Part shown: one piece after another, positions 35,812 to 44,930 of the stretch | Layout: the number at the start of each line of letters is the position of its first letter | Position numbering within the stretch: the first letter of the stretch is position 1 | Assembly (NCBI GenBank): GCA_003288255.1 | Contig: CP026600.1 | Location: 2,108,001 to 2,172,000 of the forward strand | DNA from: Clostridiaceae bacterium 14S0207 | GTDB lineage: Bacteria; Bacillota; Clostridia; Clostridiales; Clostridiaceae | Direction: 5' to 3' | DNA length: 64,000 nucleotides | The notes under the pieces: generated by a model | The model's database searches: none | Told to the model about the DNA's origin: nothing | What the model saw: the letters and a program-made list of their open reading frames with translations, nothing else | Made by a program: the position numbers and the translations under genes

Positions 35812-36657
35812 TTAAATATTTCTTATAGTTTTAAATCTTTCATTTATATTTTTTTTCTCAATGTTTTTTAATTCTTTTTCATATTGCGTTCTACTCATAT
35901 GCATAACTGACTCATATGTACTTAAAAGTTTTATATAATAATTTAAACTATACTCTAATTTGCTAAGATAATTCTTATTCTCTGCACTTAATCTCACTTT
36001 TATTTTTTTCTTACCCTTCTTTAACTTATCTAAAATATCATAGAATACATCTTCACCTTGCTTCAAGAATTTTATTTTATCAAAGTTCTCACTTAATACT
36101 TGTACATATCCATAATACAATTCATCTATCAATCTTTCACTTAGAAATTCATTGTTTTTCATAATTTCTTTAGATTTTTCAACTACACTTTTCATAGTTT
36201 CATTATTTTTTTTTCTTAAACTGTAAAACCTATCAATAATTTCTTGTATTCTTAGTTTTTCATCATCCTTAATAACTTTTTCCTTTTGCAGAATTGATAA
36301 GCCTTTCTTTATAGCCGTATATTGCTCTTCTTCTTTCTTTAAATCGCCTTCTAATTTAAATGCCCTATGTAAGGAAATATTACTTTCTTCATCAAATAGT
36401 ATTTCTCCAAAATATGAAATTCTAGCTAATCTTTTTAATATTTCTTTATCTGTAACGGGGTTATATTGCTTATCTAAAAATAAATTACCTATTACTTCAC
36501 CTGAAAGTCTAGATAAAAACTTTTTACTAAAAACAATTTCTCTATATTCAGTTTGTTCAATTTCCATTGGAAAAGACATTCTTGCTTTTTCATTAAATTT
36601 AATATATTGCTTTAAATCCTTTTGAAGCCCTTTAGAAACCTCCTGATAAAATCCCAT
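35812..36657 (-). CDS. Hypothetical protein, helical and charged
   Basis: A 281-residue soluble protein I do not recognise. It is very rich in Lys, Glu, Ile and Leu with no signal peptide or membrane segment. Residues 110-165 (KKEEEQYTAIKKGLSILQKEK onward) and the last 30 residues look like amphipathic or coiled helices. A weakly globular N-terminus contains FSKKFLSRLSGEVIGNLFLDKQYNPVTDKEIL. It is a single gene behind a good ribosome site, followed by a shared terminator. The neighbours give no functional hint. Confidence 0.7.
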   Translation of the reverse strand: MGFYQEVSKGLQKDLKQYIKFNEKARMSFPMEIEQTEYREIVFSKKFLSRLSGEVIGNLFLDKQYNPVTDKEILKRLARISYFGEILFDEESNISLHRAFKLEGDLKKEEEQYTAIKKGLSILQKEKVIKDDEKLRIQEIIDRFYSLRKKNNETMKSVVEKSKEIMKNNEFLSERLIDELYYGYVQVLSENFDKIKFLKQGEDVFYDILDKLKKGKKKIKVRLSAENKNYLSKLEYSLNYYIKLLSTYESVMHMSRTQYEKELKNIEKKNINERFKTIRNI

Positions 36658-36770
36658 GTCATTCCTCCTACTATAAAGATCTTTTACCTATTTTTTTATA
36701 ATTTATTATACTAGAATTTAGAGTATTTTTAAAGAATTTTATAGTATTTTAAAAATTTTCTTAATTATTA

Positions 36771-36799
36771 AAATTGAGCGCCAGGTTAGCGCTCAATTT
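36771..36799 (-). terminator. Terminator after the FMN-dependent dehydrogenase
   Basis: AAATTGAGCGC (36771-36781) pairs with GCGCTCAATTT (36789-36799) around a seven-base loop: a GC-rich core with A/T flanks, ten bases beyond the stop codon at 36810. Confidence 0.85.
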
Positions 36800-36809
36800 A
36801 TTATATAAA

Positions 36810-37832
36810 TTATTTTTTATTATAGATTATTCTTTCATCTATATCATCTATATTTTTACACCCAGTAAGAATCATAGCAGATTTTAACTCATTTTTTAAT
36901 TTTTCTATATAAGTTTTTACTCCCTCTACTTCATTTCCAAAAGATGCTCCTACAAAAGGTCTGCCTATTAATACAGCATCAGCTCCCAGTGCTATCATCT
37001 TTAATATATCAACACCAGTTCTAATTCCCCCATCAACTAATATTGTAATCTTACCTTTAACGGCTTTCACTATATCAGGAAGAACCTCTGCCACTCCAGG
37101 AGTATGGTCTAGAACTCTTCCCCCATGATTTGACACTACTATGGCCTTAGCCCCAGCTTTTACAGCAAGTTTTGCTTCATCTGGTGTCATTATTCCTTTA
37201 ATAATGAAGGGTAACTTAGTACTATTAACAATTTCCCTTATTTCTTCCACTGTTTTAGGCATCACAGGTTTTCCATGCAATGCTAAAGTAATAAGTCCGC
37301 AAGCATCAATATCCATACCTACTGCAAAAATCCCTGTAGCTTCAGCCATCTTTATTTTTTTTATGACATTGCTATTTTCCCAAGGTTTTATAAATGCAAT
37401 ACCTCTTCCTTCTCGTTTCTTCAATTCTTCTAAATTAGTAATTAAAAATGAATCTACCGCTGTATCACCAACCATGGGATATATTCCAGATTGTAGACAG
37501 CCATCTATTACCCAAGAAATATATTCCTCTTCTTTAAACTTTCCGCCCATATTTAATGTAGTTCCTGATACTGGTGCTGCAAATACAGGCAAACTCATAT
37601 TTCTTCCAAATAGTTTAACTTCCATATTAGGATCTTTGGCATCATGTATAGTTCTCATATTTAATTTTATATCTTCAAGACTCTTAACATTTTCTTTAAA
37701 CGAAGCTGCTGTTCCAAGTCCACCCATTCCTGGAACTTCACCCTCACAAGCTACACCATTACAAACTTTACAAACTTTACAACTCCCATTTAAATTTTCT
37801 CTTGCACTACTTAAAACTTCTTTATAATTCAT
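36810..37832 (-). CDS. FMN-dependent alpha-hydroxy-acid dehydrogenase with an N-terminal Cys cluster
   Basis: A 340-residue TIM-barrel flavoprotein of the lactate/glycolate oxidase family. PVFAAPVSGTT is the FMN-side start; KGIMTPDEA carries the flavin Lys; VVSNHGGRVLDHTPGV has the catalytic His; VDGGIRTGVDILKMIALGADAVLIGRP is the phosphate site. Before the barrel is C18-x2-C21-x2-C24-x4-C29, which could bind an iron-sulfur cluster or metal. In an anaerobe it is more likely a dehydrogenase than an O2-using oxidase (inference). It is probably the last gene of the U32-mutS2-DUF523 series. Confidence 0.8.
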   Translation of the reverse strand: MNYKEVLSSARENLNGSCKVCKVCNGVACEGEVPGMGGLGTAASFKENVKSLEDIKLNMRTIHDAKDPNMEVKLFGRNMSLPVFAAPVSGTTLNMGGKFKEEEYISWVIDGCLQSGIYPMVGDTAVDSFLITNLEELKKREGRGIAFIKPWENSNVIKKIKMAEATGIFAVGMDIDACGLITLALHGKPVMPKTVEEIREIVNSTKLPFIIKGIMTPDEAKLAVKAGAKAIVVSNHGGRVLDHTPGVAEVLPDIVKAVKGKITILVDGGIRTGVDILKMIALGADAVLIGRPFVGASFGNEVEGVKTYIEKLKNELKSAMILTGCKNIDDIDERIIYNKK

Positions 37833-37900
37833 TTAAAACCCTCCATAATTTTAATATGGTATCATAATATCTCCCTTTATTATAACATTATTAATTAAGG

Positions 37901-38371
37901 TTACTTTTTAATATCTAGTAAAAACTTTTCTACATCATCTTCTGTAAAAATCTTTATTCCATTTTCAAGTAGTAAAGCTGTAGTAACTCCATTTCCATCT
38001 ATCTTATTACCTTTAAAGCTTCCATCATAAATCTTTCCAAATCCACAAGAAGGACTATTTGATTTTAAAATAGCTATTTTTGCATTAACACTTTTGGCTA
38101 TCTTCAAAGCTTCATTGGCACCTCTTATAAAATTTTCTGTTACATCATTTCCATCTTTATCTACTACCTGAGCAGTTCTATATAAAACTTCTTTTCCTGT
38201 TCCATTTTTAATTTCACTTTCCACTCTAGGAGTGCATAAACCTCCTAATTGTTCTGGACAAACTGGAATTGCTTTCCCTTTTTTTATAAGTTCTAAGATA
38301 TTTTCATTTAAATTATTTTGTCCATTATATTTACAATTAATTCCACATAAACAAGCACTTATTAAAATCAT
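37901..38371 (-). CDS. DUF523 family protein
   Basis: A 156-residue cytoplasmic protein. ISACLCGINCKYNG at the N-terminus, VCPEQLGGLCTPR and ILKSNSPSCGFGKIYDG are the conserved Cys-containing motifs of DUF523. Function is unestablished; the Cys pattern suggests metal or cluster binding. It starts 12 bases after mutS2 ends and is probably cotranscribed. Confidence 0.88.
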   Translation of the reverse strand: MILISACLCGINCKYNGQNNLNENILELIKKGKAIPVCPEQLGGLCTPRVESEIKNGTGKEVLYRTAQVVDKDGNDVTENFIRGANEALKIAKSVNAKIAILKSNSPSCGFGKIYDGSFKGNKIDGNGVTTALLLENGIKIFTEDDVEKFLLDIKK

Positions 38372-38383
38372 TTAAATTCCCCT

Positions 38384-40744
38384 TTATTTTAAAATTGCTA
38401 CAGTAACTCCTGTTCCGCCTTCTCCATATTCACCCAATCTATAACTTTTTACATGTGGATGTCTTTTTAATAAATCCTGTACGGATTTTCTTAAAATTCC
38501 TGTACCTTTTCCATGTATAATGGAAACCTCACCTAATCCACCAACATAAGCATCATCTAAATACTTATCTACGGTATATATGGCCTCTTGAGAATCCATT
38601 CCCCTTAAATCTACTGAACTAGAAACTGTACTCATTCTAAGCTTAACTTCTCGTTTTGTTATCTGTTTTTTCTCTTTTTTAAGTAATCTTTCATCTACAG
38701 ATTTAAGTTCCTTTAGTTTAACATTTATTTTCATTATACCTGCTTGAACTTGTACCTCTCCTTTTTTGTCAGGCTTTGATAATACAGTTACCTTTTGATT
38801 TAACCTTATAAGAATAACCTCTTGCCCTATTTTTACATCAGACAAGTCTCCCTCTTGTTTTTCCTCTTTTACTAATTCATCTAAATTCTGTAATTTATTT
38901 TTAACTTTATTTCTTTCCTCTTCTAACTTTCTTCTAGCATCTTTAAAATTATCAGATTGCTCTAATTTTCTTACTTCCTTTAATACACCATCAACCTCTA
39001 ATTTTGCTTCTTTTACAACTCTTTTAGCTTCTACTTTAGCTTCTTGTAATACTTTTTCCCTTGTATTTTCAAGTTTAAATAATTTTTCTTCATACTTATC
39101 TTTTAAATGTCTAACTTCTTCTTTTAAAATTTCTCTTTCTCTAGCATATTTTTCTGCTAAAATATTTTTTTCTTGAAGACTCTGAATTAAACTTTCGAAT
39201 TCTAAATTATCTTCTGAAATATTATTTCTAGCAAAATCTATAATATATTTTGGTAACCCTAATCTATCAGAAATTTCAAATGCATTAGATTTACCTGGCA
39301 CACCAATTAAAAGTTTATATGTTGGTCTTAATGTTTCCACATCAAATTCAACTGAAGCATTTTCAACACCAACTGTTTTTAATGCATATGCCTTAATTTC
39401 ACTATAGTGGGTTGTAGCTAAAATTTTACATTTCCTTTTTCTAAGTTCTTCTAAAATAGAAACCGCTAATGCTGCCCCCTCTGTAGGATCTGTTCCTGCC
39501 CCTAACTCATCAAATAAAACTAAAGAATTTTCATCTGCACTTCCGATTATTTTTACAATATTGGTCATATGAGATGAGAAAGTAGATAAACTTTGTTCTA
39601 TACTTTGTTCATCTCCTATATCTGCGTATATTTCTTTAAAGAAACCTACTATGGATTGTTCCTTTGCAGGAATTAAAAGTCCACTTAAAGCCATAATTTC
39701 TAAGATACCAAGGGTCTTAATAGTAACAGTTTTACCACCTGTGTTAGGTCCCGTAATTATTAATGATTTAAAATCTTTTCCTAAATAAATATCATTTGCC
39801 ACTACTTCATCTTTATTAATTAAAGGATGTCTTCCTTGTATAATATCTATTATTCCCTCTTCATTTACTACTGGCTTAATAGCATTAATATTAGATGCAT
39901 ACTTCGCTTTACCAAATATAAAATCTAATTCCCACATAATACTTGCATTATTTTTCACTGCTTTTATATTATTAAAAATTTCTCTTGATAATTCTTCTAA
40001 TATTCTATCTATCTCAGCTTTTTCTTTTAACTTTAATTCTTTTATATCATTATTCAAACTTACAAGCCCCATTGGCTCTATAAATAATGTTGCTCCTGTA
40101 GAACTTTGATCATGTACTAATCCTTGAACTTGACCTTTATATTCAGACTTAACAGGTATTACATATCTATCTCCTCTTATGGTATAAAGATTCTCTTGTA
40201 GATAATTAGAATACTGTCTAACCATAGAACTAACTCTATCTTTTACAGAATTATTTTTCTCTTTTAATGATCTTCTAATTTTATATAATTTTTCACTAGC
40301 TCTATCACTTAGTTCATCTTCACTAACTATTGCATTAAAAATTTTATCTTCTATTCTTTTTAAAGGTATTATAGAATATGCTATATCTTCTAAAACCTTA
40401 TAATCCTCTTCTTCTTCTTTATGGCTTACATATTCCATAAAATTTCTTGAACTTCTTAGCATATTAGCAATTTTAATCAACGCATCAGTTCTTAGTGTTC
40501 CACCTTTACTTGCTCTTTCAATATCACTTCTAATATCAAATAATCCTTCCATAGGTGGATTACCTTTTTTCATAAGTAATCTTATAGCTTCATCTGTTTC
40601 TTCTAAATGTTCTCTAACTTCGTGTATATTATCATACGGAATTAAATCATCTAATATTTGTGCTCCTGCCCCTGTATGAATATACTTTCTTATATCTTCT
40701 TTTACCTTTAGAAATTCTAAAACTCTTAAACCTTTTTCATTCAT
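38384..40744 (-). CDS. mutS2: Endonuclease MutS2
   Basis: A 786-residue MutS2. The core and lever helices precede an ATPase domain with Walker A GPNTGGKT near 335, followed by STFSSHMTNI and DELGAGTDPTEGAALA (Walker B). A long coiled coil runs at about 510-640, then a KOW-like segment, and a C-terminal Smr nuclease domain with VDLRGMDSQEA and HGKGTGILR. It acts in suppression of recombination or rescue of collided ribosomes (both proposed for the family). It follows the U32 gene by 24 bases. Confidence 0.95.
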   Translation of the reverse strand: MNEKGLRVLEFLKVKEDIRKYIHTGAGAQILDDLIPYDNIHEVREHLEETDEAIRLLMKKGNPPMEGLFDIRSDIERASKGGTLRTDALIKIANMLRSSRNFMEYVSHKEEEEDYKVLEDIAYSIIPLKRIEDKIFNAIVSEDELSDRASEKLYKIRRSLKEKNNSVKDRVSSMVRQYSNYLQENLYTIRGDRYVIPVKSEYKGQVQGLVHDQSSTGATLFIEPMGLVSLNNDIKELKLKEKAEIDRILEELSREIFNNIKAVKNNASIMWELDFIFGKAKYASNINAIKPVVNEEGIIDIIQGRHPLINKDEVVANDIYLGKDFKSLIITGPNTGGKTVTIKTLGILEIMALSGLLIPAKEQSIVGFFKEIYADIGDEQSIEQSLSTFSSHMTNIVKIIGSADENSLVLFDELGAGTDPTEGAALAVSILEELRKRKCKILATTHYSEIKAYALKTVGVENASVEFDVETLRPTYKLLIGVPGKSNAFEISDRLGLPKYIIDFARNNISEDNLEFESLIQSLQEKNILAEKYAREREILKEEVRHLKDKYEEKLFKLENTREKVLQEAKVEAKRVVKEAKLEVDGVLKEVRKLEQSDNFKDARRKLEEERNKVKNKLQNLDELVKEEKQEGDLSDVKIGQEVILIRLNQKVTVLSKPDKKGEVQVQAGIMKINVKLKELKSVDERLLKKEKKQITKREVKLRMSTVSSSVDLRGMDSQEAIYTVDKYLDDAYVGGLGEVSIIHGKGTGILRKSVQDLLKRHPHVKSYRLGEYGEGGTGVTVAILK

Positions 40745-40768
40745 AACTTTTCACCTTCTTATAATTGT

Positions 40769-43120
40769 TTATTCCACTCCTCTTTTATAGTGACCTTTAG
40801 TAAACTTAAGTTCAGGTATCTTTTTTGAATTACCTTGTAAAACATCTAAAACTCTCTTGCATATCTCATAACTTTCATCTGTAAAATCTATTCTATAATT
40901 CTTTATACCCATACTTTTAAGTTCATCGTTTTGAGATATTAAATTTGTAATAGAACTATTTAAAACATAACTTCTACAGAATTTATCGGTAATAATTAAA
41001 AATTCTTCTCCCATTCTATCCTTTAAATAGTATTCTCCATTTAAACAACTATTGTTACAAGATTTTTTTTCTGTTTTATTACCATAAAAAGCCCCAATAG
41101 GACAATATTCACTTATCATAAGTTCATATCTTCCATAAATTAAAATTCCTAAATTATTATTTTTACCTATAGAATCTAAAGTTTTTCTTAGATCCTTTTT
41201 ATTTAGTTCCGGACTTATATATATTCCTTCGACATCATTTAAAAATTCATAGGCATAAGAATTAAATAAATTAATCTTATAATCAACTAATATTTTAGTT
41301 CTATTTTTATATGTTCCTATAATCCCTAAGTTAGATGTTAGAATTCCTTCAATATCCTCTATATACTTATCTATTATATTACATACATATTTCCACTCTT
41401 TATCTTTTACTATATTAGGTACTTTCAAATAAACTTTCTTATTTTTTATATTATTTATATCTAGATTATTTTTCTTTATAAATGGATTTACAGCAATATA
41501 TTCAATATCACTTTCTAAAGTAGCTTTTAACTGCTCATCCGTATTAACACATATTAAAGTTTTAGGCATTGAGTTTATCTCTACTTTTTCATTTGTAATT
41601 ACTTTTAAATTTAATTTATTATCTTTAACTCCATTATTTCTTTCTTCTATATAAGAAAATATTTGATCTAGTAATTCTCTTCTAACATTATTCAAACTAG
41701 ATACAGGCATAAATCCTTCCTCAAAAAATAGCAATTCGACCTTATTTATATTGAATCTTGTATTTCCTGATTTACTAAGATTTTTAATAATTTTTTCTTT
41801 ATCTAAAGGTTTATTTAAAGCTTTTTGAACTATTTCACCTTCAACTTCAAAAACTTTATCATAGAAGTAATTCTTTATCTGTATTGGCTCACCAACCTTA
41901 AATCTAACCTTTAAATCTAGATCATGTTTTCTATAAATTTCTTTATAATACGAACTTAGATTTTCTAGAAGATCATTGTCCGATGTTTTATACAATACAT
42001 CACCCTTTTTATACTTTAAAGGTTTAATTATAACTTTATCACCTTTTGAAGCATTTTGTACCTCTTTACCATTAATTAAAATTGAATTTACCATAAACCC
42101 TTCATCTTTGATTCTAACTCCATCTTTGATTCTAAGATTGTCTTTTAAAGTAATACTTTTATCTTTATTAACTTCACCTAGACACACCCCTGTATTTTTA
42201 GGAAAATTATATGCCATCATATCTTTTCCCGTATTTCCAAAAAAATATGCCTTTGAAAATCCTTCTCTATTAAATAACTGAGTTACAATATTTTTATCTT
42301 CTTTTAAATCTATTTTTCTATTTTCATAATAACTATCAATAGCTTTTCTATATGCCTTCACTACTCCTGCAACATATTCCGGTCTTTTCATTCTTCCCTC
42401 TATTTTCAAAGAAGAAGTTCCACTTTCTATAATTTTATCTATATTGTCTAGAGTACATATATCCTTAGGGCTCATAATATAACCTTGTTTTTCTTCATTG
42501 TTTTTCTTATTTATAAGCTTATATGGTAATCTACAAGGTTGTGCACATCTTCCCCTATTTCCACTTCTTCCACCAATAATACTACTCATTAAACATTGTC
42601 CTGAATAAGAAATACACAATGCACCATGTATAAATATTTCAGTTTCTATATTTAAATCTTTAGATATGTACTTTATTTCTTCTAAAGAAAGCTCTCTTGA
42701 TAGAACTATTCTTTCAAAACCTTTACTTTTTAAATATAATGCACCCTCTCCATTATGTACAGTCATTTGGGTCGATGCATGAATTTCTAAATCTTTTATA
42801 TGCTGTTTTATCAATTTGGCTAATCCTAAATCTTGAATAATTACAGCATCTACTCCTATATTATTTAAAAGGTTAGCATATTCTAAAGCTTCAAAAAGTT
42901 CTTCTTCCTTTAAAAGTGTATTAATAGTTACATATACCTTTACCCCATAAAAATGACAGTATTCTATTGCCTCTTTCATGGTATCATCATCAAAATTTGT
43001 AGCATATGCTCTAGCAGAAAACTTACTACCCCCTAAATATACGGCATCCGCACCACTTTGAACTGCAGCCTTTAAACTTTCCATAGTTCCAGCCGGGGCT
43101 AATAATTCGATTTTCTTCAT
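40769..43120 (-). CDS. Large U32 family protein (peptidase U32 / RlhA-like)
   Basis: A 783-residue U32 protein. The N-terminal barrel starts LLAPAGTMESLKAAVQSGADAVYLGG; IHASTQMTVHN, EIFIHGALCISYSGQC and GNRGRCAQPCR hold the family Cys residues. The C-terminal half carries further Cys (CPIGAFYG, KKSCNNSC, DKFC) likely to ligate a 4Fe-4S cluster. The size fits the two-domain group related to E. coli RlhA, which hydroxylates 23S rRNA C2501; peptidase activity is doubtful. It heads the mutS2-DUF523 gene series. Confidence 0.88.
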   Translation of the reverse strand: MKKIELLAPAGTMESLKAAVQSGADAVYLGGSKFSARAYATNFDDDTMKEAIEYCHFYGVKVYVTINTLLKEEELFEALEYANLLNNIGVDAVIIQDLGLAKLIKQHIKDLEIHASTQMTVHNGEGALYLKSKGFERIVLSRELSLEEIKYISKDLNIETEIFIHGALCISYSGQCLMSSIIGGRSGNRGRCAQPCRLPYKLINKKNNEEKQGYIMSPKDICTLDNIDKIIESGTSSLKIEGRMKRPEYVAGVVKAYRKAIDSYYENRKIDLKEDKNIVTQLFNREGFSKAYFFGNTGKDMMAYNFPKNTGVCLGEVNKDKSITLKDNLRIKDGVRIKDEGFMVNSILINGKEVQNASKGDKVIIKPLKYKKGDVLYKTSDNDLLENLSSYYKEIYRKHDLDLKVRFKVGEPIQIKNYFYDKVFEVEGEIVQKALNKPLDKEKIIKNLSKSGNTRFNINKVELLFFEEGFMPVSSLNNVRRELLDQIFSYIEERNNGVKDNKLNLKVITNEKVEINSMPKTLICVNTDEQLKATLESDIEYIAVNPFIKKNNLDINNIKNKKVYLKVPNIVKDKEWKYVCNIIDKYIEDIEGILTSNLGIIGTYKNRTKILVDYKINLFNSYAYEFLNDVEGIYISPELNKKDLRKTLDSIGKNNNLGILIYGRYELMISEYCPIGAFYGNKTEKKSCNNSCLNGEYYLKDRMGEEFLIITDKFCRSYVLNSSITNLISQNDELKSMGIKNYRIDFTDESYEICKRVLDVLQGNSKKIPELKFTKGHYKRGVE

Positions 43121-43190
43121 ATTTATTTCTCTCCTACTTATAAAAATATTAACTCTTCTTATTATACACTAAATGTCAAAATACTAAAAT

Positions 43191-43216
43191 AAAAGTACAG
43201 ACCAAGCTGTACTTTT
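43191..43216 (-). terminator. Terminator of the ZapA-like coiled-coil gene
   Basis: AAAAGTACAG (43191-43200) pairs with CTGTACTTTT (43207-43216) with a six-base loop; flanking AAAAT/ATTTT extends it. It lies 12 bases beyond the stop at 43229. Confidence 0.85.
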
Positions 43217-43228
43217 ATTTTTCATATT

Positions 43229-44728
43229 TTATTTTTTTCTTAAAGGTTCTTTCTTTAATCTTTCTTTAGCAAGAAAAATTTGATTTTCTTGCAATCTATT
43301 CTCTAAATCTAAAACTTTATATTTATATGTTTGTAAATCAAATTTAGTTTCTTTATTATGATTTCTAAGAGTTTTTATTTCCTTTATATATAATTTCCCT
43401 TTTTCCTCTAAAAAATTATTTTGTTCTTTTAATTTTATAAGTTTATCTTTTAACTTTCTTATCTCTTCTTTACTTTGTTCTTCTTCTATACTCTTAATCT
43501 TTAAGGACTGTATTTCATCTTTAAAAGAATCTTTTTCTTTTTCATAGGTCTTTTCTAAATTATTAATCTTATCTTTATATAATTCTATTTCCTCAGTATG
43601 CCCTTCTTTTAAAAGACTTATTTCTTCCTTATGTTTCTCTATATTTTTATTATTCTCTGTATCTTGAATATTTAACTTGTCCTCTAATTCCTCTATTTGC
43701 TTCTTATACTCTTCTATTTCTGTACTATATTTTTGTTCTAAAAGTGAAATTTTATTTAAATACTGTTGAACTTCATTATTATTTTTATCTTGAAGAACTT
43801 TCATCTCTTTTTTATAGTTTTCAAGCTGATTATTATGATTTTCTTTTAAAATATTAATTTGAATTTCATTTTTAGAAATTATCTCTTTATATTTTTCTTC
43901 TAAATTTTTAATATTCTTTTTGTTATTTTCAATTGTACTATTATAATGTTGTTGTAATATTGTTAATTCTTCTTTGCATTTTGTAATTTCTTTATTATGC
44001 TTTTCCTTTAAATCATTAATTTCATTGGTATATTGAATCTTATCTTTACTATTCTGTTCTTTAAGTTGTCTAATTATTTCCTTATGCTCTGATAATTCCT
44101 TATGATTATTCTGTTTCAAAGAATTTACTGTAGCCTGTAACTCAATTTGTTCCTTACTATATTTATCTTCTTGATTTTTTAACTTAGCCTGAAGATTTTT
44201 ACATTGATTTTCTAAATTAATACGTAAATCATCTAGTTTCTTTTGTAATGCTTTCTTTTCTTCTAGATGTTCATTTTTTAACTTTTTAACTTTTTGTTCT
44301 TCTTGATCATTTATTTCTTCCAACTTATTTGTTAATATAACAATTTGTTCTTTATATTTTTTATTTTCTTCTATCGAATCCTGTTCTAATTTCTTTAATT
44401 CTTCTTTAAATTGTGCACTCTCTTCAATAACCTTCATATTTTTCTTTATAGCTTCATTGTATTTTTCCAAGGTTATTTTTAGTTCACCATCCATAGATTC
44501 TAGTTGTTGCTGCTGATTTTTATAGTCTATGTTAAGTTTAAAAAGTTCGTCCACTATATTTACTGCAGACAAAATAGCTAACTCACTAGTTCCTAATTTA
44601 GGATTGTTGTTTTTTATACTTTTAACCTTTTCATTTACATATTGAGCTAAACTAGATATATATTCAGGTTCCTCTACACCTTTTAAAGAGTATTCTAAGT
44701 CATTAATTTTTACCATTACAATGTTCAT
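43229..44728 (-). CDS. zapA: ZapA-domain cell-division protein with a long 18-residue-repeat coiled coil
   Basis: Residues 1-68 are a ZapA domain (VKINDLEYSLKGVEEPEYISSLAQYVNEKV, then LAILSAVNIVDELFKL). ZapA binds and bundles FtsZ and is normally about 90-130 residues. Here it continues into a charged coiled coil to residue 499. From residue 114 to 347 the coil follows a strict 18-residue period (thirteen units, most starting Leu-Lys/Glu/Gln). A 25-residue unit (18+7) follows, then two more 18-mers. Examples are LKEKHNKEITKCKEELTI (240-257) and LEQKYSTEIEEYKKQIEE (330-347). Start ATG 44728 follows GAGGTG. Its position between pheT and the U32 gene is usual for clostridial zapA. Confidence 0.85.
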   Translation of the reverse strand: MNIVMVKINDLEYSLKGVEEPEYISSLAQYVNEKVKSIKNNNPKLGTSELAILSAVNIVDELFKLNIDYKNQQQQLESMDGELKITLEKYNEAIKKNMKVIEESAQFKEELKKLEQDSIEENKKYKEQIVILTNKLEEINDQEEQKVKKLKNEHLEEKKALQKKLDDLRINLENQCKNLQAKLKNQEDKYSKEQIELQATVNSLKQNNHKELSEHKEIIRQLKEQNSKDKIQYTNEINDLKEKHNKEITKCKEELTILQQHYNSTIENNKKNIKNLEEKYKEIISKNEIQINILKENHNNQLENYKKEMKVLQDKNNNEVQQYLNKISLLEQKYSTEIEEYKKQIEELEDKLNIQDTENNKNIEKHKEEISLLKEGHTEEIELYKDKINNLEKTYEKEKDSFKDEIQSLKIKSIEEEQSKEEIRKLKDKLIKLKEQNNFLEEKGKLYIKEIKTLRNHNKETKFDLQTYKYKVLDLENRLQENQIFLAKERLKKEPLRKK

Positions 44729-44760
44729 AGAAACACCTCATATATCACTTATTATGATAT

Positions 44761-44789
44761 ATTTTAACATAAAATTTCCACTTATTAAA
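44761..44789 (-). promoter_or_regulatory. Promoter of the ZapA-like gene
   Basis: Minus strand: TTTAAT (44789-44784), 17 bases, TAAAAT (44766-44761), with TG one base before the -10 (extended -10). The start codon is about 33 bases downstream. Confidence 0.5.
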
Positions 44790-44844
44790 CTCCCTTTAAG
44801 AGTTTTATTCTATTTAATCTAAAATTAACCTTAATTATAAAGCA

Positions 44845-44909
44845 AAGATGTAAGTTAAGCTTATAATTTATATATAAACCTAGAGATTTTCCTCCTTAAC
44901 TTACATCTT
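44845..44909 (-). terminator. pheT terminator
   Basis: AAGATGTAAGTTAAG (44845-44859) pairs perfectly with CTTAACTTACATCTT (44895-44909) around a long loop, 22 bases after the pheT stop. Confidence 0.75.
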
Positions 44910-44930
44910 AAAAATTATTATTTAGTTATA

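Noticed and set aside
37141-37827. Long plus-strand open frame (228 codons) opposite the FMN dehydrogenase, and similar frames opposite other genes.
   Set aside because: The minus-strand product is a clear enzyme; the antisense frame has no ribosome site or recognisable protein features.
43550-44390. CRISPR or DNA tandem repeat, given the regular period in the coiled-coil gene.
   Set aside because: The period is in the protein heptad/hendecad pattern; the DNA units are too diverged to be direct repeats. No CRISPR array occurs anywhere in the window.
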